In this document: positions 6,446-15,071 of the stretch, piece after piece
How positions within the stretch are numbered: position 1 is the stretch's first letter
Layout of the letters: each line of letters opens with the position of its first letter
Source of the DNA: Planctomycetes bacterium UBA7888
Lineage (GTDB): Bacteria; Planctomycetota; UBA1135
Reading direction: 5' to 3'
Assembly (NCBI GenBank): GCA_002500505.1
Contig: DLRM01000040.1
Span: 1-38,188, forward strand
DNA: 38,188 bases
Notes under the pieces: model-generated
The model's input: only the letters and a program-made list of their open reading frames with translations
Told to the model about the DNA's origin: nothing
The model's database searches: none
Translations under genes and position numbers: made by a program

Positions 6446-8731
6446 ATGTCTGAACTCACCACCCGAAAGGAAGCTCTTGATTACCACAGTAGTGGCCGGC
6501 CAGGAAAGTGCGAAGTTGTTCCAACGAAGCCTTGCTTGACTCAAATTGACTTATCTCTTGCCTATTCCCCTGGTGTTGCAGAACCGTGCCGGGAAATCGC
6601 CAAGGATGTTTCCAAGGTTTACGATTACACAGCAAAAGGAAATTTGGTTGCGGTCGTCACGGACGGCACCGCTGTTTTGGGCTTGGGCGATATTGGTCCG
6701 GAGGCAAGCAAACCGGTTATGGAGGGCAAAGGCGTCCTCTTTAAACGATTTGCCGACATTGATGTCTTTGATATCGAGCTTGCCACGACCGATGTAGACG
6801 AAATCGTTGCCACAGTAAAAAACATCGCCCCTACTGTTGCAGGCGTCAACCTCGAAGATATATCTGCTCCGCGCTGCTTCGAAATCGAAAAGCGGCTCAA
6901 AAAGGAGTTGAACATTCCGGTGTTCCACGATGACCAACACGGCACTGCGGTCATTACGGGCGCAGCACTCTTGAACGCTGTCGAACTCGCCGGGAAAGAG
7001 CTCAGCGATATTCGCTTAGTCGTGAATGGCGCCGGCGCTTCCGCCGCCGCTTGTACCAACTTTGCAATTTCTCTAGGCGTTCAGCGGAAAAATGTTCTTC
7101 TGTGTGATTCCAAAGGTGTGATTTACAAAGGTCGCGCTGAAGGAATGAACAAATATAAAGAACACTACGCGATAGAAACAGAGTGCCGCACTCTTGCCGA
7201 CGCTCTCGTCGATGCAGATGTGTTCTATGGTTTGTCCATTGGCAATGTTGTTACACCTGAAATGTTGCAAACAATGGCGGAAAACCCTGTGGTTTTCGCC
7301 ATGGCAAATCCTGACCCCGAAATCCCCTATCCCGATGCCATTGCTGCTCGCGATGATGTCATCTTGGCCACGGGTCGCTCGGATTACCCGAACCAGGTCA
7401 ACAACGTTCTTGGCTTCCCTTTTATTTTCCGGGGCGCCCTCGATGTTCGTGCGACAACCATCAACACCGAAATGATGCATGCGGCCGCGCATGCACTGGC
7501 TGACTTAGCGAAGGATCCTGTCCCCGACGTCGTCGCCCTCGCCTATGGTTTGGATAGCCTCGAGTACGGACGGGAGTACTTTATCCCTAAAGCGCTCGAC
7601 CACCGCGTAATACGCCGCGTCGCCTCTGCAGTTGCTGTTTCTGCAATGGAAACGGGTGTTGCCAGAAAAAAAATTGACCCCGATGCCTATATCCGAGTTT
7701 TGGGTGAGCGCATTGGCGAAGAGCGCAACTTGATGCGCCGCGTGATTGCGCGTTCTCGGCGAGCGCAAAAAACAATTGTTTACCCTGAAGGAGAGGCTGA
7801 CCGAATCCTCATCGCCGCGGAGGCTGTCGTACAGGAAGGGATTGCGAGGCCTATCTTAGTTGGCAATCGCGCAAACATTCAGGCGCTGGCGAAGCAGCAT
7901 GGCATTTCTTTAGACGACATTGAAATTGCCGATCCTACTGATTGGCCCCGCACAGACATCTATGCCGAAGAACTCCACTCAATTCGGCAACACCGCGGGT
8001 GCACGCTTGAAGAAGCGGAAGAGCGCATCTTGGACCCCATGTGGTTTGGCCCCATGATGTTGCGATTGGGTGATGCCGACGGGCTTGTTTGTGGAGTGAC
8101 TCGCCACGTACGCAAGACCATGTCCCCCATGTTAAAAATTGTTCCAATGCGCGACGGGGTTCGCCGCGCCTGTGGTATGACCATGGTCTTTACAAAGGAT
8201 GGAGTGATTTTCCTTGCCGACACGGCCATCAACATTGAACCAACTAAAGACGATTTGGCCGAAATTGCCCTTTTGGTCGCTGAAGAAGTCCAGCGCTTTG
8301 GCATTGAGCCACGCGTTGCCATGTTATCCTTTTCGAGCTTTGGCGGAACGCTCCACCCGCGCTCAGATACGGTTCGCCGCGCAGTCGAAATTGCACGCAA
8401 AGAGGCTCCCGACCTAATCATTGATGGGGAAATGCGTGTGGACGCGGCTCTCAGCCCCACCGTGCAAACGCGTTACGAGAACTGTAGGCTTGGTGGGCAA
8501 AAAGCCAACGTTTTGGTCTTCCCGAACCTGGGCGCGGCAAACATAGGCTTTAACCTACTCCGCGTTTTGGCGGAAACGCCCACGGTTGGCCCCATCATGT
8601 TAGGTTTAGAAAAACCTGCCCACATGTTGCAGCCCCACAGTGTCGGCGTTTCTGACGTTGTTCGTCTTACCGCCATTGCCTGCATGGATGCTGCAACCCC
8701 ACGTACCACCACAGTTGGCGCCCTTTCCTAA
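6446..8731 (+). CDS. maeB: NADP-dependent malic enzyme with C-terminal phosphotransacetylase domain
   Basis: Malic enzyme decarboxylates malate to pyruvate and yields NADPH in the cytoplasm. The protein has 761 residues, typical of MaeB fusions. Residues 1-430 are the malic enzyme: Y40 in AYSPGVAEPC, K95 in VMEGKG, HDDQHGTAVI at 161-170 and the NAD(P) fold VNGAGASAAA near 197. Residues about 430-761 are a phosphate acetyltransferase-like domain (IVYPEGEADRIL, then LGAANIGFNLL near the end). In known MaeB proteins this domain is regulatory, for example binding acetyl-CoA, rather than catalytic. The ATG follows the nucleotidase stop by 10 bases. A TAATTAAACT run overlaps that stop and could hold a second promoter, but the spacing fits less well than for other genes here. 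Confidence 0.96.
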   Translation: MSELTTRKEALDYHSSGRPGKCEVVPTKPCLTQIDLSLAYSPGVAEPCREIAKDVSKVYDYTAKGNLVAVVTDGTAVLGLGDIGPEASKPVMEGKGVLFKRFADIDVFDIELATTDVDEIVATVKNIAPTVAGVNLEDISAPRCFEIEKRLKKELNIPVFHDDQHGTAVITGAALLNAVELAGKELSDIRLVVNGAGASAAACTNFAISLGVQRKNVLLCDSKGVIYKGRAEGMNKYKEHYAIETECRTLADALVDADVFYGLSIGNVVTPEMLQTMAENPVVFAMANPDPEIPYPDAIAARDDVILATGRSDYPNQVNNVLGFPFIFRGALDVRATTINTEMMHAAAHALADLAKDPVPDVVALAYGLDSLEYGREYFIPKALDHRVIRRVASAVAVSAMETGVARKKIDPDAYIRVLGERIGEERNLMRRVIARSRRAQKTIVYPEGEADRILIAAEAVVQEGIARPILVGNRANIQALAKQHGISLDDIEIADPTDWPRTDIYAEELHSIRQHRGCTLEEAEERILDPMWFGPMMLRLGDADGLVCGVTRHVRKTMSPMLKIVPMRDGVRRACGMTMVFTKDGVIFLADTAINIEPTKDDLAEIALLVAEEVQRFGIEPRVAMLSFSSFGGTLHPRSDTVRRAVEIARKEAPDLIIDGEMRVDAALSPTVQTRYENCRLGGQKANVLVFPNLGAANIGFNLLRVLAETPTVGPIMLGLEKPAHMLQPHSVGVSDVVRLTAIACMDAATPRTTTVGALS

Positions 8732-8779
8732 ACTTTCGCCATAGAATTCGGGTGGTTTCCGCCCTAATCCTCTACCACC

Positions 8780-10522
8780 ATGACCGAATCTTGCACTCTT
8801 CGGCTCCCCGCGACCGAAAATCCAGCGACTCTTAAAAAAGAGTCGCTTTACTCACTTCTTGGAAGCGAGCTCGGAGTCCCCTCTGAAGAAATTCGATTTG
8901 CCCGCTTAATGCGCTATAGCTTTGACGCTCGACAGCGGCGCATGCAATGGAACGCAAGCTATCAAGTTTGGATAAATGAAGATCCAAGCGAAGAAGAGAA
9001 AAACTTGTTCTCCGAGTCCAGCCTCCCCGCTCCACCTCCTGAATCCGCACCTCACGTCGTTATTGTTGGCGCTGGGCCTGCAGGTTTGTTTTGCGCGCTG
9101 GATCTCTTGCGCTCTGGTGTTCGAGTGACTCTTTGTGAACGCGGGAAAGACGTTCAAGGACGGAGAAAAGACATCGCAGATCTCAACAAGGGCATGCCTG
9201 TTAATCCGAACAGTAACTATTGTTTTGGGGAAGGCGGTGCGGGGACTTACTCCGATGGCAAACTTTTTACCCGAAGTGGCCGCAAAGCAGACGTGCATGC
9301 CCTTCTCGAAGAGTTTGTCGTCTTTGGCGCTCCTCCCGATATTCTTTCGAATTGGCGCCCCCATGTTGGCAGCAACTTGCTCCCAAAAGTCGTTTCCAAT
9401 ATTCGCGAAGCCCTAGAAATAGCTGGGGCGAACATCCGCTTTGGGGCCAAGGTTGTTGAAATTCTTGAAGAAGGCCGCAAAGTAAAGGGCGTTCGGATTG
9501 AAACCGAGGGTGGCGAAGAGGACATTGCTACGAATGCACTCGTCATGGCTCACGGTCACTCTTCCCTGGATACCCTTTTGGTCTTGCAAAGAGCAGGAGC
9601 AGAAATGGAAGCCAAGGGATTTGCCATGGGCGTTCGTATAGAGCACCCACAATCCTGGGTAGATGACCTGCAATACCAAGGCATCAATCAATCTATTGAT
9701 TTGCCTTCTGCTTTTTATGAACTCACTTCGAAAGCCAATGAACGCGGAGTTTATAGTTTTTGCATGTGCCCTGGTGGGTGGATTGTGCCCTCCCATACTG
9801 GAGAAGGGCGACTCTCCGTAAATGGAATGAGCCTTTCCAAGCGAGATTCTCCCTTCGCAAACTCTGGAATTGTGGTCTCTATTTCGCCCAAAGATTGGTG
9901 CGGGAAACGCGGTTCCCGCTGGGGATGGGACAGTCTTCTTAGGGAAGCTGCAGCAGTAAGCGATGCTCCACTCCTCCATGAAGTCATCAAAGACCCGAGG
10001 GGCGGGGCGGATATTCCCGTTGCCGAAGGGCGACTTCCTGTTCACCCCGAAATCGACCCTCTTTTTGGAGTTCGTCTGCAGTGGGCAATGGAAACCGTGG
10101 CGGCACACGTCGGGGGCGGCGAAAACAAAGCCCCTGTTCAGTCTTGTTTTGACTTCATTAATAATCCGACCCAATCGCGCGAACCTGCAGATTCGTCCTA
10201 TCTGCCTGGTCTTACGCCCGTTGACATGAGTTCCTTTTTGCCGAAAGGAATTGCAAACCGTCTTCTTATCGCCATCATGGAGTTTGACAAGAAGATGGGT
10301 GGTTACATTCAGTTTGGCCAAATGATTGGCGTGGAGACTCGCACATCTTCTCCTGTTCGGGTGCTGCGAGAATGTGAAACACAAGAGAACACAACACTAA
10401 AGGGCCTATTCCCTTGTGGTGAAGGTGCTGGGTACGCCGGCGGAATTATGAGCTCTGCCCTCGACGGCAAGCGAGTTGCTGCAAGCGTGGCAAACATCTT
10501 GAGAGACGCAACCCTTTCCTAA
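8780..10522 (+). CDS. FAD-dependent dehydrogenase, COG2509 type
   Basis: This 580-residue flavoprotein has a leader domain of about 90 residues followed by the FAD Rossmann motif G97-A-G-P-A-G102. After that comes the family signature near residue 150 (NYCFGEGGAGTYSDGKL). Further landmarks are MGVRIEHPQ, FCMCPGGWIVPS and a C-terminal GEGAGYAGGIMSSALDG that closes the flavin site. These match the large uncharacterised FAD dehydrogenases of COG2509, whose substrate is unknown. The N-terminal 90 residues resemble the small alpha/beta domain usual in this family. The gene is separated from malic enzyme by 48 bases. TAGAAT at 8742 and TAATCC at 8765 are candidate promoter boxes. Its stop overlaps the stop of the convergent pseudouridine synthase gene by 4 bases. 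Confidence 0.9.
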   Translation: MTESCTLRLPATENPATLKKESLYSLLGSELGVPSEEIRFARLMRYSFDARQRRMQWNASYQVWINEDPSEEEKNLFSESSLPAPPPESAPHVVIVGAGPAGLFCALDLLRSGVRVTLCERGKDVQGRRKDIADLNKGMPVNPNSNYCFGEGGAGTYSDGKLFTRSGRKADVHALLEEFVVFGAPPDILSNWRPHVGSNLLPKVVSNIREALEIAGANIRFGAKVVEILEEGRKVKGVRIETEGGEEDIATNALVMAHGHSSLDTLLVLQRAGAEMEAKGFAMGVRIEHPQSWVDDLQYQGINQSIDLPSAFYELTSKANERGVYSFCMCPGGWIVPSHTGEGRLSVNGMSLSKRDSPFANSGIVVSISPKDWCGKRGSRWGWDSLLREAAAVSDAPLLHEVIKDPRGGADIPVAEGRLPVHPEIDPLFGVRLQWAMETVAAHVGGGENKAPVQSCFDFINNPTQSREPADSSYLPGLTPVDMSSFLPKGIANRLLIAIMEFDKKMGGYIQFGQMIGVETRTSSPVRVLRECETQENTTLKGLFPCGEGAGYAGGIMSSALDGKRVAASVANILRDATLS

Positions 10523-11169
10523 AAAGGGGCAACGGCCTTCACCGCCACTCGGTCGTCCTTGGTTGGATGAGGGACCTCAAGCTCTCCGGCGTGCAAAGCA
10601 ATGGAACGGTCGGGGAGGGCTTTTGTGGCGCCATATTTGATGTCCCCTTCCAGGGGGGCGCCCAAGGTCGCTGCCGCAAGGCGAAGTTGGTGCGCTCGAC
10701 CCGTTACGGGGATGAGCTCAAACAATACCTTTCCTTTCTCTCTGCGGAGAATCTTCCACTTGGTCTCGGCTTTTTTGGCGCCAGTTGTTTCTGCAGTGAC
10801 CACGCGCACAACATTTCGCTCTCGATCTTTAATAAGCCATTGAGTTAAATGGCCAGAGTCTTCCAAGACATCGCCCACTCCCAAGCCCTGATAAGTCTTG
10901 AAAACAGTATTGCTTCGCCAAGCTTCGGAAAGCCGAGAAGCCGCTTTGCTTGTGCGCGCAAAACAAACTACCCCGGAAACGGGTCGGTCCAGGCGATGCA
11001 CAACTCCCAAAAAGACATTTCCAGGCTTGCTGTATTCCTTTTTGACCCAGGCCCTAGCCTGGTCGAGTAAAGACTCGTCCCCACTCGAGTCAGGAACAAT
11101 GGGAAGGCAGGCTGGCTTCAATACCATCAAGAGATGGTTGTCCACGTATAAAACCTTTAGGCCACTCAC
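10519..11169 (-). CDS. RluA-family RNA pseudouridine synthase
   Basis: This enzyme converts a uridine in rRNA or tRNA to pseudouridine. I place the start at GTG 11169 because GTGA there overlaps the TGA stop of the upstream methyltransferase gene by 4 bases, a standard translational coupling. The in-frame ATG at 11199 would give 10 extra residues inside the neighbour. With GTG the protein has 216 residues, short for RluA enzymes because it has no S4 domain. The catalytic motif HRLDRPVSG lies at about 58-66 with D61 as the nucleophile. Later segments KTYQGLG, PVTGRAHQLRLAAA and GDIKYG are also family landmarks. It is tail-to-tail with the FAD dehydrogenase. Target uridine unknown. Confidence 0.9.
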   Translation of the reverse strand: MSGLKVLYVDNHLLMVLKPACLPIVPDSSGDESLLDQARAWVKKEYSKPGNVFLGVVHRLDRPVSGVVCFARTSKAASRLSEAWRSNTVFKTYQGLGVGDVLEDSGHLTQWLIKDRERNVVRVVTAETTGAKKAETKWKILRREKGKVLFELIPVTGRAHQLRLAAATLGAPLEGDIKYGATKALPDRSIALHAGELEVPHPTKDDRVAVKAVAPF

Positions 11170-12038
11170 ACGCGCGACCAGCGGAAACAATATCCGCAAG
11201 GCAAGAAACGATTCTCCGATTCTTCAGGAAGGGCAAGTTCGCCTGCTTCGAGTTCTCCGCCCCAATCAGAAAACAAATTGCTTAGAGCTAAAGCTGAAAA
11301 GTCAATCGCGTAAGCGGAAAGCACGATTCCCGCTGAGCCGCTTGGCTCCAATATGGTTTTGCAATCTTCCAATAGGCTTGCAATTCCATCTGAGAATTCC
11401 CATTTCTCTCCTTTTGCGCCGCGACCATATGCCGGTGGATCCAACAAAACTAAGTGGTAGTGTTTCTCCCTTCGGACTTCCCGTCCAGCAAACTTCATTG
11501 CATCTTCTAACATCCAGCGAATTGAATCGCTTGGCAAATCGGAAAGGCGGGCGTTTTCGGCGGCCCAGTCCATTGAGGCGCGAGAACTATCCACATGTGT
11601 AACTTCCCAGCCCGCCTGGGCAGCTAAGACCGATGCAGCGCCGGTGTATCCAAAAAGGTTGAGCATGCGAGGGCGTTCCACACCTTCATTTTCCAGTTTC
11701 TCCCGAAGAGCTTCGGTCCAAGCCCAATTGCTCGCCTGCTCCGGGAAAATACCAACATGCTTAAAGGGTGTCGGCCGCACCATCACCTTGCAAGAGCCCA
11801 CCTCCATTTCCCATTCCTTTGGGGCATCGCCCTCCCAGCGGCCGCCGCGATCCGATTCGCGCTCAAAACTCAAATTGGCCTTACCCCACTCCCATGGGTC
11901 CAATTTCGGAGCCCAAATTGCCTGCGGGTCCGGTCGCCGCAAAACCCACTCGCCAAACCGCTCCAATTTCTCGCCGTTTCCGGAGTCGAGCAGTTGATAT
12001 CCCGGCAAACCAGGAAAGGGGAGGGGGGTGGGTTTCAT
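11166..12038 (-). CDS. Class I SAM-dependent methyltransferase, likely rRNA-directed
   Basis: With an ATG at 12038 the protein has 290 residues. The SAM-binding motif I lies at about 126-136 (LNLFGYTGAASV), an acidic residue ending the second strand is D150 in THVDSSR, and the catalytic LLDPPAYGRG is at about 188-197. This arrangement is that of RlmI/RlmK-like enzymes acting on bases in rRNA. The N-terminal 100 residues form a small beta-rich lead-in, and there is no PUA domain. I chose 12038 because a TATTCT box ends 7 bases upstream, and because residues upstream of it look unlike coding sequence. Its stop overlaps the start of the pseudouridine synthase gene (GTGA), so the two make an RNA-modification pair. 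It is divergent from pntAA across 94 bases. Confidence 0.85.
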   Translation of the reverse strand: MKPTPLPFPGLPGYQLLDSGNGEKLERFGEWVLRRPDPQAIWAPKLDPWEWGKANLSFERESDRGGRWEGDAPKEWEMEVGSCKVMVRPTPFKHVGIFPEQASNWAWTEALREKLENEGVERPRMLNLFGYTGAASVLAAQAGWEVTHVDSSRASMDWAAENARLSDLPSDSIRWMLEDAMKFAGREVRREKHYHLVLLDPPAYGRGAKGEKWEFSDGIASLLEDCKTILEPSGSAGIVLSAYAIDFSALALSNLFSDWGGELEAGELALPEESENRFLPCGYCFRWSRV

Positions 12039-12045
12039 TGGTAAC

Positions 12046-12051
12046 AGAATA
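12046..12051 (-). promoter_or_regulatory. -10-like box TATTCT for the methyltransferase
   Basis: Read on the minus strand, TATTCT ends 7 bases before the ATG at 12038, so almost no leader is expected. It lies in the 94-base divergent gap that also serves pntAA. The same gap contains a 6-bp inverted repeat, GCGGCA (12089) and TGCCGC (12105), around a TAAAGT. Confidence 0.4.
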
Positions 12052-12132
12052 AGCCCTGCATCCCTGATAGCTTTTCTCCAAAAAATGGGCGGCACGGCTA
12101 AAGTTGCCGCTTCGTTTTAACGCTCCCGAACC

Positions 12133-13323
12133 ATGACTGTAGTCTTCATACCTAAAGAAACCGCTGCTGGGGAAACCCGAGTTGCGGCCACCCCTGAGAC
12201 CGTTGCCAAAATGGCAAAAAATGGCCTCAATGTCCTCATCGAACGCGGCGCCGGCGAGGAATCCTTTTTTTGTGATTCCGCCTACCAAGAAGAAGGCGCC
12301 ACGATTGTCGATTCTGCCGATGGCTTCAGCCGCGGGGATCTGGTCCTCAAGGTTGCCCCACCTTCCACCGCGGAGGCTGGCTCCTTAAAGAAGGGGGCTG
12401 TATTGGTTTCCTTCCTAATGGCTGGCCAGAACCAAGATGCTTCCCACGCCATGCTGAACGGTGGAGCGACCGCCTTCGGCATGGAGCTCGTTCCCCGAAT
12501 CACCCGCGCTCAAAAGATGGACGCCTTGTCTTCTCAAGCAAATATCGGGGGATACAAGGCCGTCCTCAACGGCGCCACCGCCCTAGGCAAATACTTCCCT
12601 CTTCTGATGACTGCGGCCGGAACCGTAAAGCCTGCCAAGGTTGTGATTTTTGGGGTAGGCGTTGCCGGCCTTCAGGCCATTGCGACGGCTAAGCGCCTTG
12701 GCTCCCAAGTTTGGGCAACGGACATTCGCCCCGAAGTTAAGGAGCAAGTCGAATCCCTAGGGGCCAAATTCATTGAAATCGAGTCGGACGACGGACAAAC
12801 TGAGCCGAGCGTTTACGCCAAAGAAGCCTCAGATGATTACAAAAAACGGCAAGCGGAAGCCGTCGCAGCTCATGTCTCAGAAGCTGATGTCGTTATCACC
12901 ACTGCCCTCATCCCTGGTCGTCCAGCTCCGATGTTGATTCCCGCCGCAATGGTGGAATCTATGAAGGCCGGCTCGGTGATTGTTGATCTCGCTGTTTCCC
13001 AAGGCGGCAACTGCGAGCTTTCGCAATGTGGCGAGGATGTTGTCGCCCATGGCGTAACCATCTTGGGCCACCCAAACCTTCCGGCAACTGTGCCCGTGAA
13101 CGCAAGCGAACTTTATTCGCGAAATGTTCTTCAGGTTGTGGAACATCTTGTTCCCGTGAAAGAGAACGAAAACCATGATTTGATTTTGGATTTCGACGAT
13201 GAAATTACTGCTGGCTCAGTCGCCATTCATGGTGGCAGCGCTCTCCATGAACCCACCGCAACCGCCCTTGGCGTGCCAGTTACAAAAACCAAAACTCCTC
13301 AAGAGTCTGAAACCACCTCATGA
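12133..13323 (+). CDS. pntAA: NAD(P) transhydrogenase subunit alpha part 1 (NAD-binding domain I)
   Basis: PntAA is the soluble domain I that binds NAD(H) and passes hydride to NADP bound on PntB, coupled to proton flow across the inner membrane. The 396 residues include the opening strand with KETAAGETRVAATP, the RAQKMDALSSQANIGGY loop and the Rossmann GVGVAG at about 174-179 followed by D191 in ATDIRPE. The final 30 residues are a linker ending before domain II. Splitting alpha into PntAA and PntAB is a normal architecture, not a frameshift. Its TGA overlaps the ATG of pntAB by 4 bases. No clean TANNNT box sits at the leaderless distance: TTTTAA ends 12 bases and TAAAGT ends 28 bases before the ATG. 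Confidence 0.96.
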   Translation: MTVVFIPKETAAGETRVAATPETVAKMAKNGLNVLIERGAGEESFFCDSAYQEEGATIVDSADGFSRGDLVLKVAPPSTAEAGSLKKGAVLVSFLMAGQNQDASHAMLNGGATAFGMELVPRITRAQKMDALSSQANIGGYKAVLNGATALGKYFPLLMTAAGTVKPAKVVIFGVGVAGLQAIATAKRLGSQVWATDIRPEVKEQVESLGAKFIEIESDDGQTEPSVYAKEASDDYKKRQAEAVAAHVSEADVVITTALIPGRPAPMLIPAAMVESMKAGSVIVDLAVSQGGNCELSQCGEDVVAHGVTILGHPNLPATVPVNASELYSRNVLQVVEHLVPVKENENHDLILDFDDEITAGSVAIHGGSALHEPTATALGVPVTKTKTPQESETTS

Positions 13324-13622
13324 TTTTTCTACTCATGCTTTTCGTTTTCGTGTTGGCAATTTTTGCTGGCAACGAATTAATCTCCAAAGTTCCACCAACT
13401 TTGCACACGCCACTCATGTCGGGGGCGAATGCCATTTCTGGAATCACAATCGTGGGAGCCTTAATGTGCGCGCAATTTGGAAATGGTGGCGGGGTCAGTG
13501 AATCGGCCGCCACGATTCTCGGGGTCTGCGCAATCACCTTCGCCATGATTAATGTGGTTGGCGGCTTCATGGTCACAGACCGCATGCTCTCCATGTTTGG
13601 CAGCAAGAAAAAGAAGAAGTAG
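13320..13622 (+). CDS. pntAB: NAD(P) transhydrogenase subunit alpha part 2 (membrane domain)
   Basis: This 100-residue membrane protein contributes part of domain II, the proton channel. Three hydrophobic helices can be seen: the N-terminus (about 2-18), about 38-55 and about 62-86. HTPLMSGANAISGITIVGA is the conserved signature. The tail is a run of lysines on the cytoplasmic side. The start overlaps the pntAA stop as ATGA, so translation is coupled. pntB follows after 12 bases. Confidence 0.95.
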   Translation: MIFLLMLFVFVLAIFAGNELISKVPPTLHTPLMSGANAISGITIVGALMCAQFGNGGGVSESAATILGVCAITFAMINVVGGFMVTDRMLSMFGSKKKKK

Positions 13623-13634
13623 AGGATTACATAA

Positions 13635-15068
13635 ATGGAAAACTTCAGTATTGATCAACTTCTTTACTTGGTCGCAACAGCTTTCTTCATCGTTGGCATT
13701 AAGCGATTGTCCAAAGTCAAAACTGCGCGGAGTGGAAACTTATTGGCTGCGGTTGGAATGGCCCTTGCAATTGCCGTCACTCTGATTACGCCGGGAGCTG
13801 GCATTCAACTTGATTGGAAAGTTGTCGCCGTTGGTGCAATCATGGGCACCTTAATTGGCGGTGTCATGGCCAAGAAAGTGGAGATGACCGGCATGCCAGA
13901 AATGGTTGCCCTGTTTAATGGTTTTGGCGGCTTGGCCTCCACCATGGTTGCACTCTCGGAATTTTGGGGCCGCAACTTTGTGGTTGGCCCGTCTGACAAC
14001 GTCATTCTAGGCAACGAGGTGTGGGTAATCGCAATCATCCTTTCGGTACTTGTTGGCACGGTGACCTTTACTGGTTCACTTGTCGCCATGGGCAAGCTGT
14101 CTGGGAAAATCAGCGGCAACCCAGTCATTCTCCCCGGTCGACATTTCATTGTGGCCGCCTTACTTATTGGGGGAGCCGCTATGGGAGTGATGGCGGGCTT
14201 CATGCAAGAATCCTATGACCCAACTGCAATGATTCTTGGCCTCACGGCTTGCGCAGCCGTTTTTGGTGTAGTTTCGGTTTTGCCTATTGGTGGAGCGGAC
14301 ATGCCCGTTGTGGTTTCTTTGCTGAACTCCTACTCCGGAATTGCCGCCTCGATGGCCGGTTTTGTAATTGGCAATCCCTTACTCATTGTGGCGGGTGCCC
14401 TTGTCGGTGCTGCTGGAATGATTCTGACCATCATCATGTGCAAAGCTATGAATCGTTCGCTAGGCAATGTTCTTGTCGGCGGCTTCGGCGGAGATACTCC
14501 TTCGGGTGGCAACAGTGGTGGCGCCGATGAGTACACCAGCTACAAGCAAGCTTCTCCCGAAGAAGCAGCCATGATTCTAGAAACCGCCGAATCCGTCATT
14601 ATTGTACCTGGATACGGCATGGCGGTTGCCCAAGCGCAACATGTTGTCAAAGAACTTGCTGAAGAGCTTGAAAAGAACGGCGCCGATGTGCGCTACGCCA
14701 TCCATCCTGTTGCAGGCCGAATGCCTGGCCATATGAATGTGCTCTTGGCCGAAGCTGATGTTCCTTACGAGCAGCTTCTCGAACTTGAGCGCATCAATAA
14801 TGATTTCAAAACGACTGATGTTTGCGTCATCGTTGGGGCTAATGATGTTGTGAACCCATCGGCCATTGAAGACCCTCAGTCCCCCATCGCGGGAATGCCG
14901 ATTTTGAATGCACACGAATCGGGGACTTCTCTCATGATTAAACGATCTCTTTCAGCTGGTTACGCTGGCATTAAGAACCCTCTCTTTGAGCGCGAAAACA
15001 ACTATATGTGTTTCGGTGACGGCAAAGCCTTCCTTCAAAGCGTGCTCGACGAACTAAAAGAAGTTTAA
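13635..15068 (+). CDS. pntB: NAD(P) transhydrogenase subunit beta
   Basis: PntB carries the remaining domain II helices and the cytoplasmic NADP-binding domain III. The first 275 residues hold about nine membrane helices. Domain III, from about 290, shows IVPGYGMAVAQAQ, AIHPVAGRMPGHMNVLLAEA, IVGANDVVNP and a closing GDGKAF, all canonical. The 477-residue length is normal. The start is supported by a Shine-Dalgarno-like AGAGGA about 8 bases upstream, in contrast to the leaderless starts elsewhere in the window. Together with PntAA and PntAB it makes a complete proton-translocating transhydrogenase. It would balance NADPH from malic enzyme with the NADH pool. The stop lies 3 bases from the stop of the convergent membrane P-loop gene. 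Confidence 0.97.
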   Translation: MENFSIDQLLYLVATAFFIVGIKRLSKVKTARSGNLLAAVGMALAIAVTLITPGAGIQLDWKVVAVGAIMGTLIGGVMAKKVEMTGMPEMVALFNGFGGLASTMVALSEFWGRNFVVGPSDNVILGNEVWVIAIILSVLVGTVTFTGSLVAMGKLSGKISGNPVILPGRHFIVAALLIGGAAMGVMAGFMQESYDPTAMILGLTACAAVFGVVSVLPIGGADMPVVVSLLNSYSGIAASMAGFVIGNPLLIVAGALVGAAGMILTIIMCKAMNRSLGNVLVGGFGGDTPSGGNSGGADEYTSYKQASPEEAAMILETAESVIIVPGYGMAVAQAQHVVKELAEELEKNGADVRYAIHPVAGRMPGHMNVLLAEADVPYEQLLELERINNDFKTTDVCVIVGANDVVNPSAIEDPQSPIAGMPILNAHESGTSLMIKRSLSAGYAGIKNPLFERENNYMCFGDGKAFLQSVLDELKEV

Positions 15069-15071
15069 CCC

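Noticed and set aside
430..8731. Active phosphotransacetylase claimed from the malic enzyme C-terminal domain
   Set aside because: In characterised MaeB proteins this domain is regulatory; sequence alone does not support catalytic activity.
9413..10384. Long minus-strand open frame (323 codons) inside the FAD dehydrogenase gene
   Set aside because: It lies wholly antisense to a gene with clear FAD motifs, and its translation shows no domain. It is a codon-bias shadow, as are the long antisense frames over aconitase and malic enzyme.
12133..13622. Possible frameshift splitting transhydrogenase alpha
   Set aside because: Separate PntAA and PntAB proteins joined by an ATGA overlap are a normal, widespread arrangement.
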